Origin: Magnetococcus sp. PR-3
GTDB lineage: Bacteria > Pseudomonadota > Magnetococcia > Magnetococcales > Magnetococcaceae
DNA length: 64,000 bases
NCBI RefSeq assembly: GCF_036689865.1
Contig: NZ_JBAHUQ010000009.1
Location: 62,001-126,000, forward strand
Reading direction: 5' to 3'
The position numbers were made by a program, and so were the translations under genes. Below the pieces are notes generated by a model. The model saw only the letters and a list, made by a program, of their open reading frames with translations. It did not search any database and had not been told where the DNA came from. Below, one piece after another: positions 9,079 through 18,339 of this stretch (its first letter is position 1; each line of letters starts with the position of its first letter).

Positions 9079-9110
9079 ACGCCCTTTCTGTTTAAGAGAG
9101 GGCGTTTTTT
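9079..9110 (+). terminator. Rho-independent terminator after the nitroreductase gene
   Basis: An 11-bp stem (one G-U pair) built from ACGCCCTTTCT and AGAGAGGGCGT with a short loop is followed by TTTTTT. Confidence 0.85.
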
Positions 9111-9498
9111 ATGCCCGCGGCCAGATCGCCATTTGCTTAAGACGCCGCTGCAGCAAAAACAGCGCAAGCAACGCTAACAACTGCGCCAGGAACAGACCGG
9201 CATAGATGGTCATCATCTCATAATTACCCTGCTTAAGCCCAGAGAAGGCCGCCAGTTTATAGAGCTTGGAGAAGAACTGCAGATTAACCACATTAATCAC
9301 CGCCACCACCACCCCAAAGATCCAGGCAGGGCCTGCACTCATGGCGATCAACGGTGTGGAAAAAGCGATAAAGAACCCTCCCCACAAGGGAATAAACCCA
9401 GCCAAGGCTGACATAAACGCCATGACCGCCGCCATACGTGAGAGCGGCAAAAGTGGCGATTGAGGGGTGGTTGCCCAAGATTCAAAACGATGTAACAT
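9109..9498 (-). CDS. Small integral membrane protein of unknown function
   Basis: A 129-residue very hydrophobic protein with about four predicted membrane helices (near residues 20-42, 43-57, 58-78 and 95-117) and a basic C-terminal tail (LQRRLKQMAIWPRA). I do not recognise a family. It sits alone between a convergent nitroreductase gene and a divergent GGDEF-EAL gene. The start ATG at 9498 is preceded by AGAGAAAGT, a modest ribosome site. Confidence 0.7.
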   Translation of the reverse strand: MLHRFESWATTPQSPLLPLSRMAAVMAFMSALAGFIPLWGGFFIAFSTPLIAMSAGPAWIFGVVVAVINVVNLQFFSKLYKLAAFSGLKQGNYEMMTIYAGLFLAQLLALLALFLLQRRLKQMAIWPRA

Positions 9499-9751
9499 GG
9501 AACATACTTTCTCTTAGTCGTACAAGACGTTAAGTACAGCCCTTTGTAACAAGCAAACCCCGCACCATGTTACGATGCCGCAAATTTATGCTTCCATGTG
9601 GGCCACCGCTACTCAAACGCCTCGGTTCATGTTACATTGACCTTCAGTAATCTGTTTTTAATAGACAAAGCCACGCCCTTCCCTGTTTGCAACATACCCA
9701 TTTCTATGACTATGTTCAAACGGCAAGGCCTTGGTATAAGGGACTGCCTCA

Positions 9752-11419
9752 ATGGATTTCTCTTTTGACGGTCAACATCTTATCCACCACATGGCGGATG
9801 GTATTCTTATTCATGATAAGGATATTATTCTCTACGCCAACCACAGCGCCCGTGTGATGTTGGGCACTGAGGTGGACACGGATCTGACAGAAAATCTAAT
9901 CTCCATTCGCATTGACCCTGTCTGTCGGGAGGCTTGGCTACACAGTTGCGCCAACCACACGCATACGGCTGGCGTCTTTAAACATGTGGAGCTAAAGCTG
10001 CTGCCAGAAGCCAAGCCCTTTACCCATGCTGAAGCGCTGACCACCCAGCTTCCCGGTGATAAAGAGCTATTGGTCACCACCCTGCGGGATGTGTCGGAGA
10101 AAAAACGGCAAGAGGAGCTTATACGTCATAAAGCCAACTATGACGCACTGACCGGCTTACCCAACCGCGCCTTGTTCCTGGACCGTTTGCAACTGGAGCT
10201 TATGCGTGCCAAACGGACCGATGTTCGTGTGGCGGTCATGTTTATTGATCTGGACCGTTTTAAATGGGTCAACGACACTTTGGGTCATGCCGCCGGGGAT
10301 GAACTGCTGCGTGTAACCTCGCAACGGTTGCTTACCTGCCACCGTCAGTCAGATACCGTGGCCCGTTTGGGTGGGGATGAGTTTACCGTCATCCTGCCAG
10401 ACATGGCCCGCGGCCCCCACGCCGAACGGGTTGCTGCACAAATTCTGGAACAACTGGCCACCCCCTTTTCGTTGGAGGGGCAAGAGGTCACCATCTCCGG
10501 CTCTGTTGGGGTTACCATCTTCCCAGACGATGCTGACAACCTGGATGACCTGCTTAAAAATGCCGATACTGCCATGTATCGCGCCAAGACCGAGGGCCGT
10601 AACGCCTACCGCTTCTACACACCCGACATGCATGCTGAGGCGATGGCACGTATGGAGCTGGAAAAAGAGCTCTCCAGCGCGGTGGATGACCAGGAGCTGG
10701 CCCTGTGCTACCAGCCCATCATTGATCTAAAAACGGGCCAGGTTGCCGGGGGCGAGGCGCTTCTACGCTGGAACCACCCCACCCTGGGTTCGGTCTCTCC
10801 TGAGGTCTTTATACCCATTGCTGAAGAGATGGGGCTAATTGGGCAGATCACCCAGTGGACCTTGACCGAAGCCTGCACACAGGCGGTTAAATGGCGGCAA
10901 GAGCACCCCCATGTTGAGGATTTTTATGTCTCGGTCAACCTCACCTGCACCCGCTGCCGTGAGCTCTCAACAGATGATAAAATTCCTGATATTTTAAAAG
11001 CCAGCGGCCTGCCCCCCAGTGGTTTGGTGCTGGAGATCACCGAGAATATTTTGGGGGAAGACCCCGAACGGGCCATGGCCATGTTAACGGGCCTACGAGA
11101 TCTAGGTGTACGCTTGTGGTTGGATGATTTTGGTACAGGTTCCTCCTCCCTAAGCGTTCTGCGTAGCCTGCCGGTGTGCGGTGTTAAGATTGACCGTGCC
11201 TTTGTGCCCGATGCTTTGAATGATGTGGAGGCCGAGGTCCTGGTCAACACCATTGTAAACATGGGCAACAGCCTAAACCGGGTCTTGATTGGTGAAGGGG
11301 TGGAGAGTGAAGCCCAACGTCACTTCCTGGAGCAAAAAGGGGTGCAGTTTGCCCAGGGTTACTTCTTTGGCAAGCCCTGCGCCGCCGAAGAGTTTACCGA
11401 ACTGTTCTTAACCCCATAG
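9752..11419 (+). CDS. PAS-GGDEF-EAL cyclic-di-GMP protein
   Basis: A 555-residue cytoplasmic protein. Residues 1 to about 115 look like a PAS-type sensor (ADGILIHDKDIILYANHSARVMLG), joined by a short helix to a GGDEF domain with intact GGDEF at 207-211 and an RxxD product-inhibition site (RQSD, 198-201) five residues before it. The EAL domain has Glu335-Ala-Leu and the DDFGTG loop, EITEN, KIDR and EGVESEAQ motifs. Both diguanylate cyclase and phosphodiesterase halves therefore look active, with the net output set by the PAS input or binding partners. It lacks membrane segments and ends at a strong terminator. Confidence 0.93.
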   Translation: MDFSFDGQHLIHHMADGILIHDKDIILYANHSARVMLGTEVDTDLTENLISIRIDPVCREAWLHSCANHTHTAGVFKHVELKLLPEAKPFTHAEALTTQLPGDKELLVTTLRDVSEKKRQEELIRHKANYDALTGLPNRALFLDRLQLELMRAKRTDVRVAVMFIDLDRFKWVNDTLGHAAGDELLRVTSQRLLTCHRQSDTVARLGGDEFTVILPDMARGPHAERVAAQILEQLATPFSLEGQEVTISGSVGVTIFPDDADNLDDLLKNADTAMYRAKTEGRNAYRFYTPDMHAEAMARMELEKELSSAVDDQELALCYQPIIDLKTGQVAGGEALLRWNHPTLGSVSPEVFIPIAEEMGLIGQITQWTLTEACTQAVKWRQEHPHVEDFYVSVNLTCTRCRELSTDDKIPDILKASGLPPSGLVLEITENILGEDPERAMAMLTGLRDLGVRLWLDDFGTGSSSLSVLRSLPVCGVKIDRAFVPDALNDVEAEVLVNTIVNMGNSLNRVLIGEGVESEAQRHFLEQKGVQFAQGYFFGKPCAAEEFTELFLTP

Positions 11420-11440
11420 AAGCGTCAACACCGCGCAACA

Positions 11441-11476
11441 AAAAGGGGGAAAGCTTCGGCTTTCCCCCCTTTTTTA
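11441..11476 (+). terminator. Rho-independent terminator with TTCG tetraloop
   Basis: The stem AAAAGGGGGAAAGC pairs with GCTTTCCCCC plus T-run around a TTCG loop. It closes the GGDEF-EAL transcription unit. Confidence 0.92.
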
Positions 11477-11974
11477 TGGAATCATCATCCCCTTAAGGCC
11501 CCAAACCCTTTCAGCACTCGCCCCATCACGCCACACCTAGGCATCGTCTTCTACAACATCTGGTGTGAGCCATGGATCCTGGCAGATCTGTATGCTGGCA
11601 CCTCTGCACCCGCCAGCAATAGCCCAGTGCCAACGCTACACAGCACGGTTCACCACGGTCATGCGTCCCCCTGTCATCCGGGCGGGCAGCGGCACCAAAC
11701 CACCCCAGAACAGCGGTTATGCATGGAGGCAAGCCCCACACGCCCTCACTTGTGACCCAGGGTGTGCAACAGTATGACGGGGTACAGGGCTCTGCCAACC
11801 CTGCCATGGTGCAAGGGGCCTCTCGGGTTGCCCTACAGCGAACATCCAGCCCCATTCAAACCGTATGGGTGTGGGGCACCGTACACTCAGGGCCAGCCGC
11901 CTGAACCCTGTGAAAATGGCCTTTAGACTACGAATATAGAGAAGGCCCATGCATACAGAGCCTCAACCGACACC
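11477..11974. other. Non-coding stretch between terminator and copA-end repeats
   Basis: Short overlapping reading frames occur here on both strands, but none has a ribosome site, family resemblance or consistent composition. It may be decayed sequence; I see no gene or RNA in it. Confidence 0.4.
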
Positions 11975-12477
11975 TTGCCTGTCCAGACCTTCCGCTGCCC
12001 CAAGCGTAGCGCATGGCTTACCACAGTCACGCGGAACCCCCATCCCAGCCGTCGCCCTGACAGGCTGACACCCAGCCAAACGGTGCAGAAAGCCGGACAG
12101 AGCGCATCCCCAAGCCTCGGTCAAACCCTGCATCAGGCCACGCTACATCTCTCTAAACCTTCAGCCGCCCCAAGCGCAGGGCGTTGCGCACCACAGTCGA
12201 ACCCCATCCCAGCCGTCGCCCTGACAGGCTGACACCCAGCCAAACGGTGCAGAAAGCCAGATAGAGCGCATCCCCATGCCTCGGTCAAACCCTGCACCAG
12301 GCCACATCTCTCTAAACCTTCATCCGCCCCAAGCGCAGGGCGTTGCGCACCACAGTCGAACCCCATGGCAATCACAGCTCTGACAAGCTGCACCCCCCAG
12401 CCAAACGGTGCAGAAAGCCAGATAGAGCGCATCCCCATGCCTCGGTCAAACCCAGCACCAGGCCACGCTACATCTCT
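11975..12477. repeat. Three degenerate tandem copies of the 3' end of copA
   Basis: Units of about 150-180 bp recur, with shared anchor blocks at about 11996, 12176 and 12325, and the same block inside the real copA end at 12491. On the minus strand each unit ends with copies of the last codons of copA; the unit at 12325 still reads VVRNALRLGRMKV followed by a stop. Weaker similarity extends further upstream toward the last 30 or so codons. The rest of each unit (the CAGCCAAACGGTGCAGAAAG block and flanks) is shared between units. The array looks like repeated duplication of a gene end followed by drift. Confidence 0.8.
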
Positions 12478-14898
12478 CTAAACCTTCAGCCGCCCCAAGC
12501 GCAGGGCGTTGCTCACCACAGTCACGCTGGATAACCCCATCGCAGCCGCTGCCCAGGCGGGTTCCAACACCACTCCCCACCCCACCAAAACACCCGCGGC
12601 AATGGGAATAAGCACCATATTATAGGCAAAGGCCCAGAACAGATTTTGACGAATGTTGTTTAATACCGCGCGGGAGAGCGCCATGGCACGGGCCACCCCG
12701 CGCACATCCGCCGCCATGAGAATAATATCGGCACTCTCCACCGCGACATCGGTGCCACTGCCCAAGGCAATCCCCACATCGGCACGGGCCAGGGCTGGGG
12801 CATCGTTCAGACCATCCCCCACCATGGCCACCACCAAACCTTTTTCCTGCAGTTGTGCAACAGCATCAGCTTTATGCTCAGGCAGGGTTTCAGCCATCAC
12901 CTGGTCAGGGTCAATACCCACCTGCTCCGCCACCACCTTGGCGGTATAGGCGTTATCCCCCGTAACCAAATAGACGGCACACCCCTGGGCTTTAAGGGCC
13001 GCAATGGCCTCTTTACTTTCACGGCGCACCGGATCACTCACCGACAGCAAGCCACTGTGTACACCGCCCCACGCCACATGGATCAAACTCTGCCCAGAAG
13101 AGGACCACAAATCCCCTTGGTGTACCAGATCACTATCGATCTCAACACCCTGCTCTTTTAGTAGAGAAAGACGGCCCAGGATCAACCTTTGGCCATCAAC
13201 CTGAGCCTGCATACCATGACCGGTCAGGGATTGAACCTCAGTCACCGTACGGGGGCTTAGCCCCACCTCAGACAACCCCGCCACCACAGCGCGGGCAATG
13301 GGGTGTTCCGACTGCACCTCCACCGCCATAACCGCAGCCAGCAGATCATCCTCGCCCAAACGGTTGGTCAGCACCGGTTCACCACGGGTTAAGGTACCGG
13401 TTTTATCAAACAGCACCGCATCCACATGGTGGGCGCGTTCCAGCACATCCCCACCACGCATTAACATCCCCAAGCGCGCCCCACGCCCGGTTCCAACCAT
13501 AACAGAGGTCGGTGTTGCCAAACCCAATGCACAGGGGCACGCGACAATCATAACCGCAATAAAGTGGGTCAGTGCATGGCTAAAATCTGCCCCCAGTAAC
13601 AACCACCAGACCAGCAACACCACAGTTGCCAAGGTGATGATAACCGGCACAAACACCCCGGCAATACGGTCGGCCAAGCGGGCGATGGGGGGTTTGGCCC
13701 CTTGGGCCTCCCGCACCATGGTGATAATACGCGCCAAGGCGGTATCCCCACCCACACGGGTTGTGTGCATACGAAACGGCACAGAGCCATTAACCGTTCC
13801 CCCAGCCACCACATCCCCCTGCTCTTTTTGAACAGGAATAGGCTCACCGGTAAGCATGGCCTCGTGAATATGTGGCGCACCATCCACAATGGTGCCATCA
13901 GCCGGAATGGTCGCCCCAGGGTGTACCAACAGATGATCCCCAACCTCCAGCTCCGCAGCGGGCACCTCACGGATCTGCCCGTTTTCTCCCACCAACAGCG
14001 CGGTTTGTGGGGTTAAGGCCATCAATGCCCGGATAGAACCGGCGGTACGCTGCTTGGCCCTGGCTTCTAAATAACGCCCCACCAAAATGAGGACTATGAT
14101 CATACCTGCGGTATCAAAATAGACATAACCCGCTTGACCTGCCCCAGCCCACCACTGAGGCAACACGGTAATAAACAGGGAGGAGAAGTAGGCGGTTAGG
14201 GACCCCACACTGACCAAAGTGTTCATGTTGGCGCTGCCATGTTTAAGCACCTGCCACGCCCCACGGTGGAACCCCCAACCTGACCACCAGACCACCGGGG
14301 TGATCAAGAGCCCTTGCAGCAGGTTAAGCCAACTTGGTTCCAACGCGTTGAGCATGGGCAAATGGCCATGCATAACCAGCATGTTGAGCACCACCAGTGC
14401 GGCCCCAACCCACAGCCGTTGCCCCAGGCTCTTGATCTCACGTTGTTGGGCCAGTTGGGTGCGGTCTGCCCCTCCCTCTTCTGCGACCAACAGTTTATAG
14501 CCGACCGTCTCAACAACCTGCTGAATGTGGAGCGGGGTAACATGTTCAGGAATATACGTGACCAACAGCTCACCGGTGGCCAAATTGGCGGACGCCTTCT
14601 CCACCCCTGAGCACGTCACAAGCGCCCCTTCCACCTTGGCCACACAGGAGGCACACGACAAACCCTGTAGCTGAAAAGCCTGGGTCACCCTTGGTACGGA
14701 AAAGCCGGTTTTAAGCACCAGTTTTTCCAACGCATCCAGCGTCACCTGCCCTTCCACCACCGCGGTGGCGGTGGCCAAATTCACACTGGCTTGGCTCACC
14801 CCATCCATAGCATTAAAACGGCGTTGCATACGGCTGGAACAGGCGGCACAACTCATGCCTTCAATCGGCAAATGCAGGGTTTGAACAGGGTCAGACAT
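12478..14898 (-). CDS. copA: Copper-translocating P-type ATPase (CopA/ActP)
   Basis: An 806-residue P1B-type ATPase that exports Cu(I) from the cytoplasm. Two N-terminal heavy-metal-associated domains carry CxxC at Cys17/Cys20 (GMSCAAC) and Cys82/Cys85 (GLSCASC). Downstream come the actuator motif (TGEP), the membrane metal site CPC near residue 453 (CPCALGLATP), the phosphorylated Asp in DKTGTLT near 497, the SEHP-type histidine motif and the MVGDGLNDAPAL hinge. All are intact. It is the last gene of an apparent three-gene unit with a J-domain protein and a fatty acid hydroxylase upstream. No copper regulator gene is adjacent. Confidence 0.95.
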   Translation of the reverse strand: MSDPVQTLHLPIEGMSCAACSSRMQRRFNAMDGVSQASVNLATATAVVEGQVTLDALEKLVLKTGFSVPRVTQAFQLQGLSCASCVAKVEGALVTCSGVEKASANLATGELLVTYIPEHVTPLHIQQVVETVGYKLLVAEEGGADRTQLAQQREIKSLGQRLWVGAALVVLNMLVMHGHLPMLNALEPSWLNLLQGLLITPVVWWSGWGFHRGAWQVLKHGSANMNTLVSVGSLTAYFSSLFITVLPQWWAGAGQAGYVYFDTAGMIIVLILVGRYLEARAKQRTAGSIRALMALTPQTALLVGENGQIREVPAAELEVGDHLLVHPGATIPADGTIVDGAPHIHEAMLTGEPIPVQKEQGDVVAGGTVNGSVPFRMHTTRVGGDTALARIITMVREAQGAKPPIARLADRIAGVFVPVIITLATVVLLVWWLLLGADFSHALTHFIAVMIVACPCALGLATPTSVMVGTGRGARLGMLMRGGDVLERAHHVDAVLFDKTGTLTRGEPVLTNRLGEDDLLAAVMAVEVQSEHPIARAVVAGLSEVGLSPRTVTEVQSLTGHGMQAQVDGQRLILGRLSLLKEQGVEIDSDLVHQGDLWSSSGQSLIHVAWGGVHSGLLSVSDPVRRESKEAIAALKAQGCAVYLVTGDNAYTAKVVAEQVGIDPDQVMAETLPEHKADAVAQLQEKGLVVAMVGDGLNDAPALARADVGIALGSGTDVAVESADIILMAADVRGVARAMALSRAVLNNIRQNLFWAFAYNMVLIPIAAGVLVGWGVVLEPAWAAAAMGLSSVTVVSNALRLGRLKV

Positions 14899-14939
14899 GG
14901 TTAAACTCGATCAGCAAAGGGGGGGATGGGAAGATGAGG

Positions 14940-15257
14940 TTAAACCTCATCCTCATCAGGACCAAAACGTTTAAACCACCACTCATCCGGGGGCAGGTAG
15001 CGCTCGACCTCTTCACGGGCAAAGGAGTATTTGTACTGGGCCAGATAGGCTTTAATCAACTTCTGTGCTTCCAAAATCTCCTGGGTGCGGGTGTGGCACT
15101 GCTGGGCTTTTTCTGGCGGATTTTTATCGGGGTGCCAACGCATGAGAAGCGCTTTAGTGCGGGTTTCAATATCCGCCAAACTGGCCCGCTCCCCCAACCC
15201 CAGAACCTCCCGAGCTTCGCTAATACGGGCATACAAACCCGGTTTACGCCCACTCAT
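14940..15257 (-). CDS. Small J-domain protein
   Basis: A 105-residue protein consisting almost wholly of a J domain: helix I-like EAREVLGLGERASLADIETRTKALLMRW, the HPDK motif at residues 42-45 and a helix III with EAQKLIKAYL. J domains stimulate the ATPase of DnaK. The acidic, tryptophan-containing C-terminus (PPDEWWFKRFGPDEDEV) is unlike DnaJ's Gly/Phe region. The ATG overlaps the stop of the upstream hydroxylase gene by four bases (ATGA), and copA starts 41 bp downstream, so all three are likely co-transcribed. Confidence 0.85.
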   Translation of the reverse strand: MSGRKPGLYARISEAREVLGLGERASLADIETRTKALLMRWHPDKNPPEKAQQCHTRTQEILEAQKLIKAYLAQYKYSFAREEVERYLPPDEWWFKRFGPDEDEV

Positions 15258-16099
15258 GAAGGATCAGACCAGCGTCGGTTTAGCGCATACCGATCCGGCT
15301 TTTGCGCCATAGGCAGGGTAAGCAGCCCCCAAAAGCTATGGGTATTGGGCCCTTGATGGGTGGTAATACCAATCTCCATCTGCTCATGTCCCAGCTCTGG
15401 TTGGGCTTTATAGGTACCAAACAGCCGATCCCAGATCGACAGATTAAAGCCAAAATTACTGTTCGCCTCAGAGGGTATGGTGGAGTGATGGACCCGGTGG
15501 ACATCTGGCGTGACCAACAGCAGGCGCAACAGCCGATCCACCGCCAAAGGCAAGCGGATATTGCCATGGTTAAACATCGCCATACCGTTCAAGATCACCT
15601 CAAACAGCAACACAGCGGCGGCAGGGGGGCCAAGCCAGAGAATGGTAATAAACTTAATACCCATGGAGAGCACAATTTCAACCGGGTGAAAACGCGCACC
15701 GGTGGTGACATCGTAAGCGGGATCTGCATGGTGTACTTGGTGCAAACGCCACAACATTGGTACCGCATGGACCATCACATGTTGCAGGTAGATAATGCCA
15801 TCCATCACCACCACACCCAGGACAACCGCAGCCAGACCGCTTATCCCCCAGATGTTCAGCAGCCCCCACCCCTGTTCATGCACATGGGCTGCCCAGGCTA
15901 CCGCAGCAACCGGAAAGAGCAACCGAACCACCAGCGTATTTAACGCCACAATGCCCAGGTTGGCGGGCCAGCGCTGGCGACGGGTCAAGCGCATGGTCCG
16001 CCGAGGCCGCTTCCACTCCCACCAGGCAATGAGTGCAAAAATAGAAAAAAAGGCGACCAAACGTAAGACCGGTTCCTGCTGTAACAGCCACGCTTCCAC
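15254..16099 (-). CDS. Fatty acid hydroxylase / sterol desaturase family membrane protein
   Basis: A 281-residue integral membrane di-iron enzyme. The eight-histidine pattern is visible: HxxxH at His107/His111, HxxHH at 120/123/124 and HxxHH at 201/204/205, plus His138 and His178. Hydrophobic helices lie at about 10-27, 48-70, 83-105 and 140-170. Bacterial members hydroxylate or desaturate lipids such as fatty acids, ether lipids or carotenoids; the substrate here cannot be inferred. It is the first gene of the apparent operon with the J-domain protein and copA, so a membrane-related stress role is conceivable. Confidence 0.9.
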   Translation of the reverse strand: MEAWLLQQEPVLRLVAFFSIFALIAWWEWKRPRRTMRLTRRQRWPANLGIVALNTLVVRLLFPVAAVAWAAHVHEQGWGLLNIWGISGLAAVVLGVVVMDGIIYLQHVMVHAVPMLWRLHQVHHADPAYDVTTGARFHPVEIVLSMGIKFITILWLGPPAAAVLLFEVILNGMAMFNHGNIRLPLAVDRLLRLLLVTPDVHRVHHSTIPSEANSNFGFNLSIWDRLFGTYKAQPELGHEQMEIGITTHQGPNTHSFWGLLTLPMAQKPDRYALNRRWSDPS

Positions 16100-16140
16100 G
16101 ACAGATTCCCTTCAAAAAAAGCCCCCATCACCCCATAGAA

Positions 16141-16180
16141 ACATAAAACCGTACGTTTGTAAAAACGTACGGTTTTATGT
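16141..16180. promoter_or_regulatory. Perfect 18-bp inverted repeat
   Basis: ACATAAAACCGTACGTTT, a GTAA spacer, then its exact reverse complement. It lies about 45 bp past the end of the zinc-ribbon gene and 41 bp before the hydroxylase start, both on the minus strand. It could be a terminator or RNA-stabilising hairpin for the first gene or an operator for the second; no clean T-run follows on either strand. Confidence 0.6.
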
Positions 16181-16226
16181 TCTACCCCACCGTTTGCCAC
16201 CTAAGGATCAGTTGCAAGCGTGGTTA

Positions 16227-16481
16227 TTATTTGCCATCCCGAACTTTACGGGTGTGGGCATGCTCACGCAGAATGGTTTCCATCTCGGAGCTGAAGAAGC
16301 TGATGGCGCCATAGCGACCATCCCGACAGTTACGGCATTGAGATCCCGCACTGCCCCACCCTTTAACACCGCTTAAACTGCCTGTGCATCCATCCTGACC
16401 ACAACGGACCTCATTGCACACGTTGCATTTATAAATACGGGCCGGGCGACCCCCACAGACAGGACAACGAACACTAGACAC
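16227..16481 (-). CDS. Small cysteine-rich zinc-ribbon-like protein
   Basis: An 84-residue protein with four Cys pairs: CPVC near residue 6, CNVC near 19, a CGQDGC stretch near 27 and CRNC near 49. This spacing suggests two treble-clef or zinc-ribbon knuckles. The C-terminal 30 residues are helical and charged (EMETILREHAHTRKVRDGK). I recognise no specific family. It might bind nucleic acid or protein. It stands alone, followed by a long palindrome and preceded by a large non-coding region. Confidence 0.65.
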   Translation of the reverse strand: MSSVRCPVCGGRPARIYKCNVCNEVRCGQDGCTGSLSGVKGWGSAGSQCRNCRDGRYGAISFFSSEMETILREHAHTRKVRDGK

Positions 16482-17526
16482 GAAGCATCTCCTTTATCAG
16501 GGTGCAGAGCTTTCTAAACAAACATTCTGCATCCCCTACGACGCAGAATAAACCATCATAACATGCTATGAATGGTATAACCTATTGTGAACAACACACT
16601 ACTATTGTCGGAAAACATCCTGCACAAATTCAATCTTTTTTTCAAAACGGTGCATTTTATTGAAAAACACCTCAACCAGCCTTCCTAAAACAGCCTTGGC
16701 TTTATTGAAGAGCACCCACTAAACAGGCCCATACCGTGGGACCCGCGGCCTTTATCCTCCTAAAACAGCGGTTCTCCCTCGACACGGCCACACTGACTCG
16801 ATAACCGGCATACGTTATTCCAGCAAAAAGCCCCCATTTATGCCAGTCGCCCCCACCTGTCCCCCATGACAACAGCCCCCTCTACGGCACCATGGCCGAC
16901 ACCCCAGCGCCCAGGCATCGGCCCCTTTTGCCAGTGGTCCCTGCTGTTTGACCAAGGTTGACCATGGTCGCGGCTATAACGCGTTGCCCCCCTCTATTAG
17001 GTCCACACAGCCCAACGGATCACGACCCGCAGCCAGCCTTTTTCATGCAAGCGCACCCTCAGGGTTCATCCCCCCCTGATCCATCGACTGTCTATTTGAC
17101 CACACACAGCCCAACCGGCCCGCCGCCACGCTTTTTAGCGATAAACGAACATCAGGCACCTCACCAAAACCCCATGAACACAGCCCAAAACGCGCGCGCC
17201 CGAACGCCTGGCGTCGATCATTAAGCGTACAAAAGGATGCTCAAGCCAGACCACACACCTTAAACCATAGGCAACGGCATGGATCTAACCCAGGCCATAC
17301 GCTTGAGAGCGAAAAGGGATCAACCGTATGCATCTTCTTAAAAAAACACACGCTTCGCTTAGGCGCCGTAGCGTTACACCCCCCCTAAACACGCCCCTTG
17401 GTTGAGGGTAACGATCCAACGGGATGAAGGACCCCTATCTAGCCCCCCATAAAGCAAAGGCTAGAACCGAGCTATACGCAGCGCTGAAGCGGCTTAGATC
17501 GCTGCGTCAGGAGGAACCGTAGACCT
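16482..17526. other. Large non-coding region
   Basis: About 1 kb without a believable gene. Reading frames here (for example 16958-17224) are rich in Pro, Thr and His, lack ribosome sites and match nothing I know. The part next to 16500-16700 is AT-rich and probably holds the promoter of the zinc-ribbon gene. I found no tRNA-like fold or tandem repeat. Confidence 0.45.
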
Positions 17527-17556
17527 AAAAAAAGAGGGGGATTTTCATCCCCCCCT
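17527..17556 (-). terminator. Rho-independent terminator of the ZorAB-like operon
   Basis: On the minus strand GGGGGGAT-GAAA-ATCCCCC is followed by TC and seven T, just past the stop of the OmpA/MotB-like gene. It marks the end of the four-gene operon. Confidence 0.9.
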
Positions 17557-17565
17557 TGGGTGCGC

Positions 17566-18339
17566 TCACTCTTTAACTGGCCGGTTGGTTGTGCCAGGAA
17601 AAGGCGGTAGTGGCTCATCGAGCACCTTGGGTTTTTCACCCGCTAAGGGCGCCAAGGGAATGGGGCACCGCCCAAGCGGCATCTCCCATAAGGGTTGATC
17701 GTCAACAGCTTCATCATGCCGGAGAAATTCCAGGCGAATTTCAACCCGTCGGCTCTCCTCACGGCTACTGCGGATACTGGTTGAAGCTGCCCCATCAATA
17801 ATAATCATACGTTGCAACTCGCGGCGCTGGGCTTTACTAACCTCTGCCTCCATTAAGGTACAGAGCACCGTCTGAGCCCGGTTCATACTCAAACGCACAT
17901 TATAGAGGTAGGTACCAATATCATCGGTATACCCCTCAATATGAATACGTTTGATCCAGCGCCCCTCCCCCTTTTTGCGCACACGCAGCAACATGGGGAC
18001 AAAATCCTTAAGCTGCTGACGTACACCGGCCGAGAGATAGTAGCTATCCAGCCCAAAACGGGCGCTGTTACCAAAGCTGATGGTCTGCTCGGTACGGTTA
18101 ATAACCAAGGAGAGGTTGGATTCCTTAGCGCTATCTTCCAAGGCATCAAACACCTTGGTGATCTCTTTTTTACGGGTCATCTGGCGCACTTCATCCCGCG
18201 ACGCCACAGCGATCATGGAGATACTCATCACCACCAGAAACAGCATCACCAAGGCGGTCATTAAATCCGCATAGCTGATCCAAAAGGGGTTATCACTGAC
18301 CTCCAGCCGTTTTTTTTCCGGCATTTTACGCAGGGTCAT
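17566..18339 (-). CDS. MotB/ZorB-like OmpA-domain protein (ion-channel stator subunit)
   Basis: A 257-residue inner-membrane protein with a short cytoplasmic N-terminus, one membrane helix (about 20-45) and a periplasmic OmpA-like domain. The helix begins WISYADLMTALVMLFLVV, with Asp25 in the position of the ion-carrying Asp of MotB and ZorB. The OmpA domain shows GYTDD (136-140), NVRLSMNRAQ (147-156) and REESRRVEIRLEF (193-205), the peptidoglycan-binding pattern. A proline-rich tail follows. It overlaps the HDOD gene by 14 bases and is the last gene of an operon led by a giant MotA/ZorA-like protein, so the two presumably form the channel. Confidence 0.85.
   Translation of the reverse strand: MTLRKMPEKKRLEVSDNPFWISYADLMTALVMLFLVVMSISMIAVASRDEVRQMTRKKEITKVFDALEDSAKESNLSLVINRTEQTISFGNSARFGLDSYYLSAGVRQQLKDFVPMLLRVRKKGEGRWIKRIHIEGYTDDIGTYLYNVRLSMNRAQTVLCTLMEAEVSKAQRRELQRMIIIDGAASTSIRSSREESRRVEIRLEFLRHDEAVDDQPLWEMPLGRCPIPLAPLAGEKPKVLDEPLPPFPGTTNRPVKE

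Noticed and set aside
11526-11855. 109-codon minus-strand frame next to the copA-end repeats
   Set aside because: Cys/Arg-rich shadow-like composition with several overlapping frames on both strands; no evidence of coding.
16958-17224. 88-codon plus-strand reading frame in the large gap
   Set aside because: No ribosome site, Pro/Thr/His-rich composition unlike neighbours and no family resemblance.
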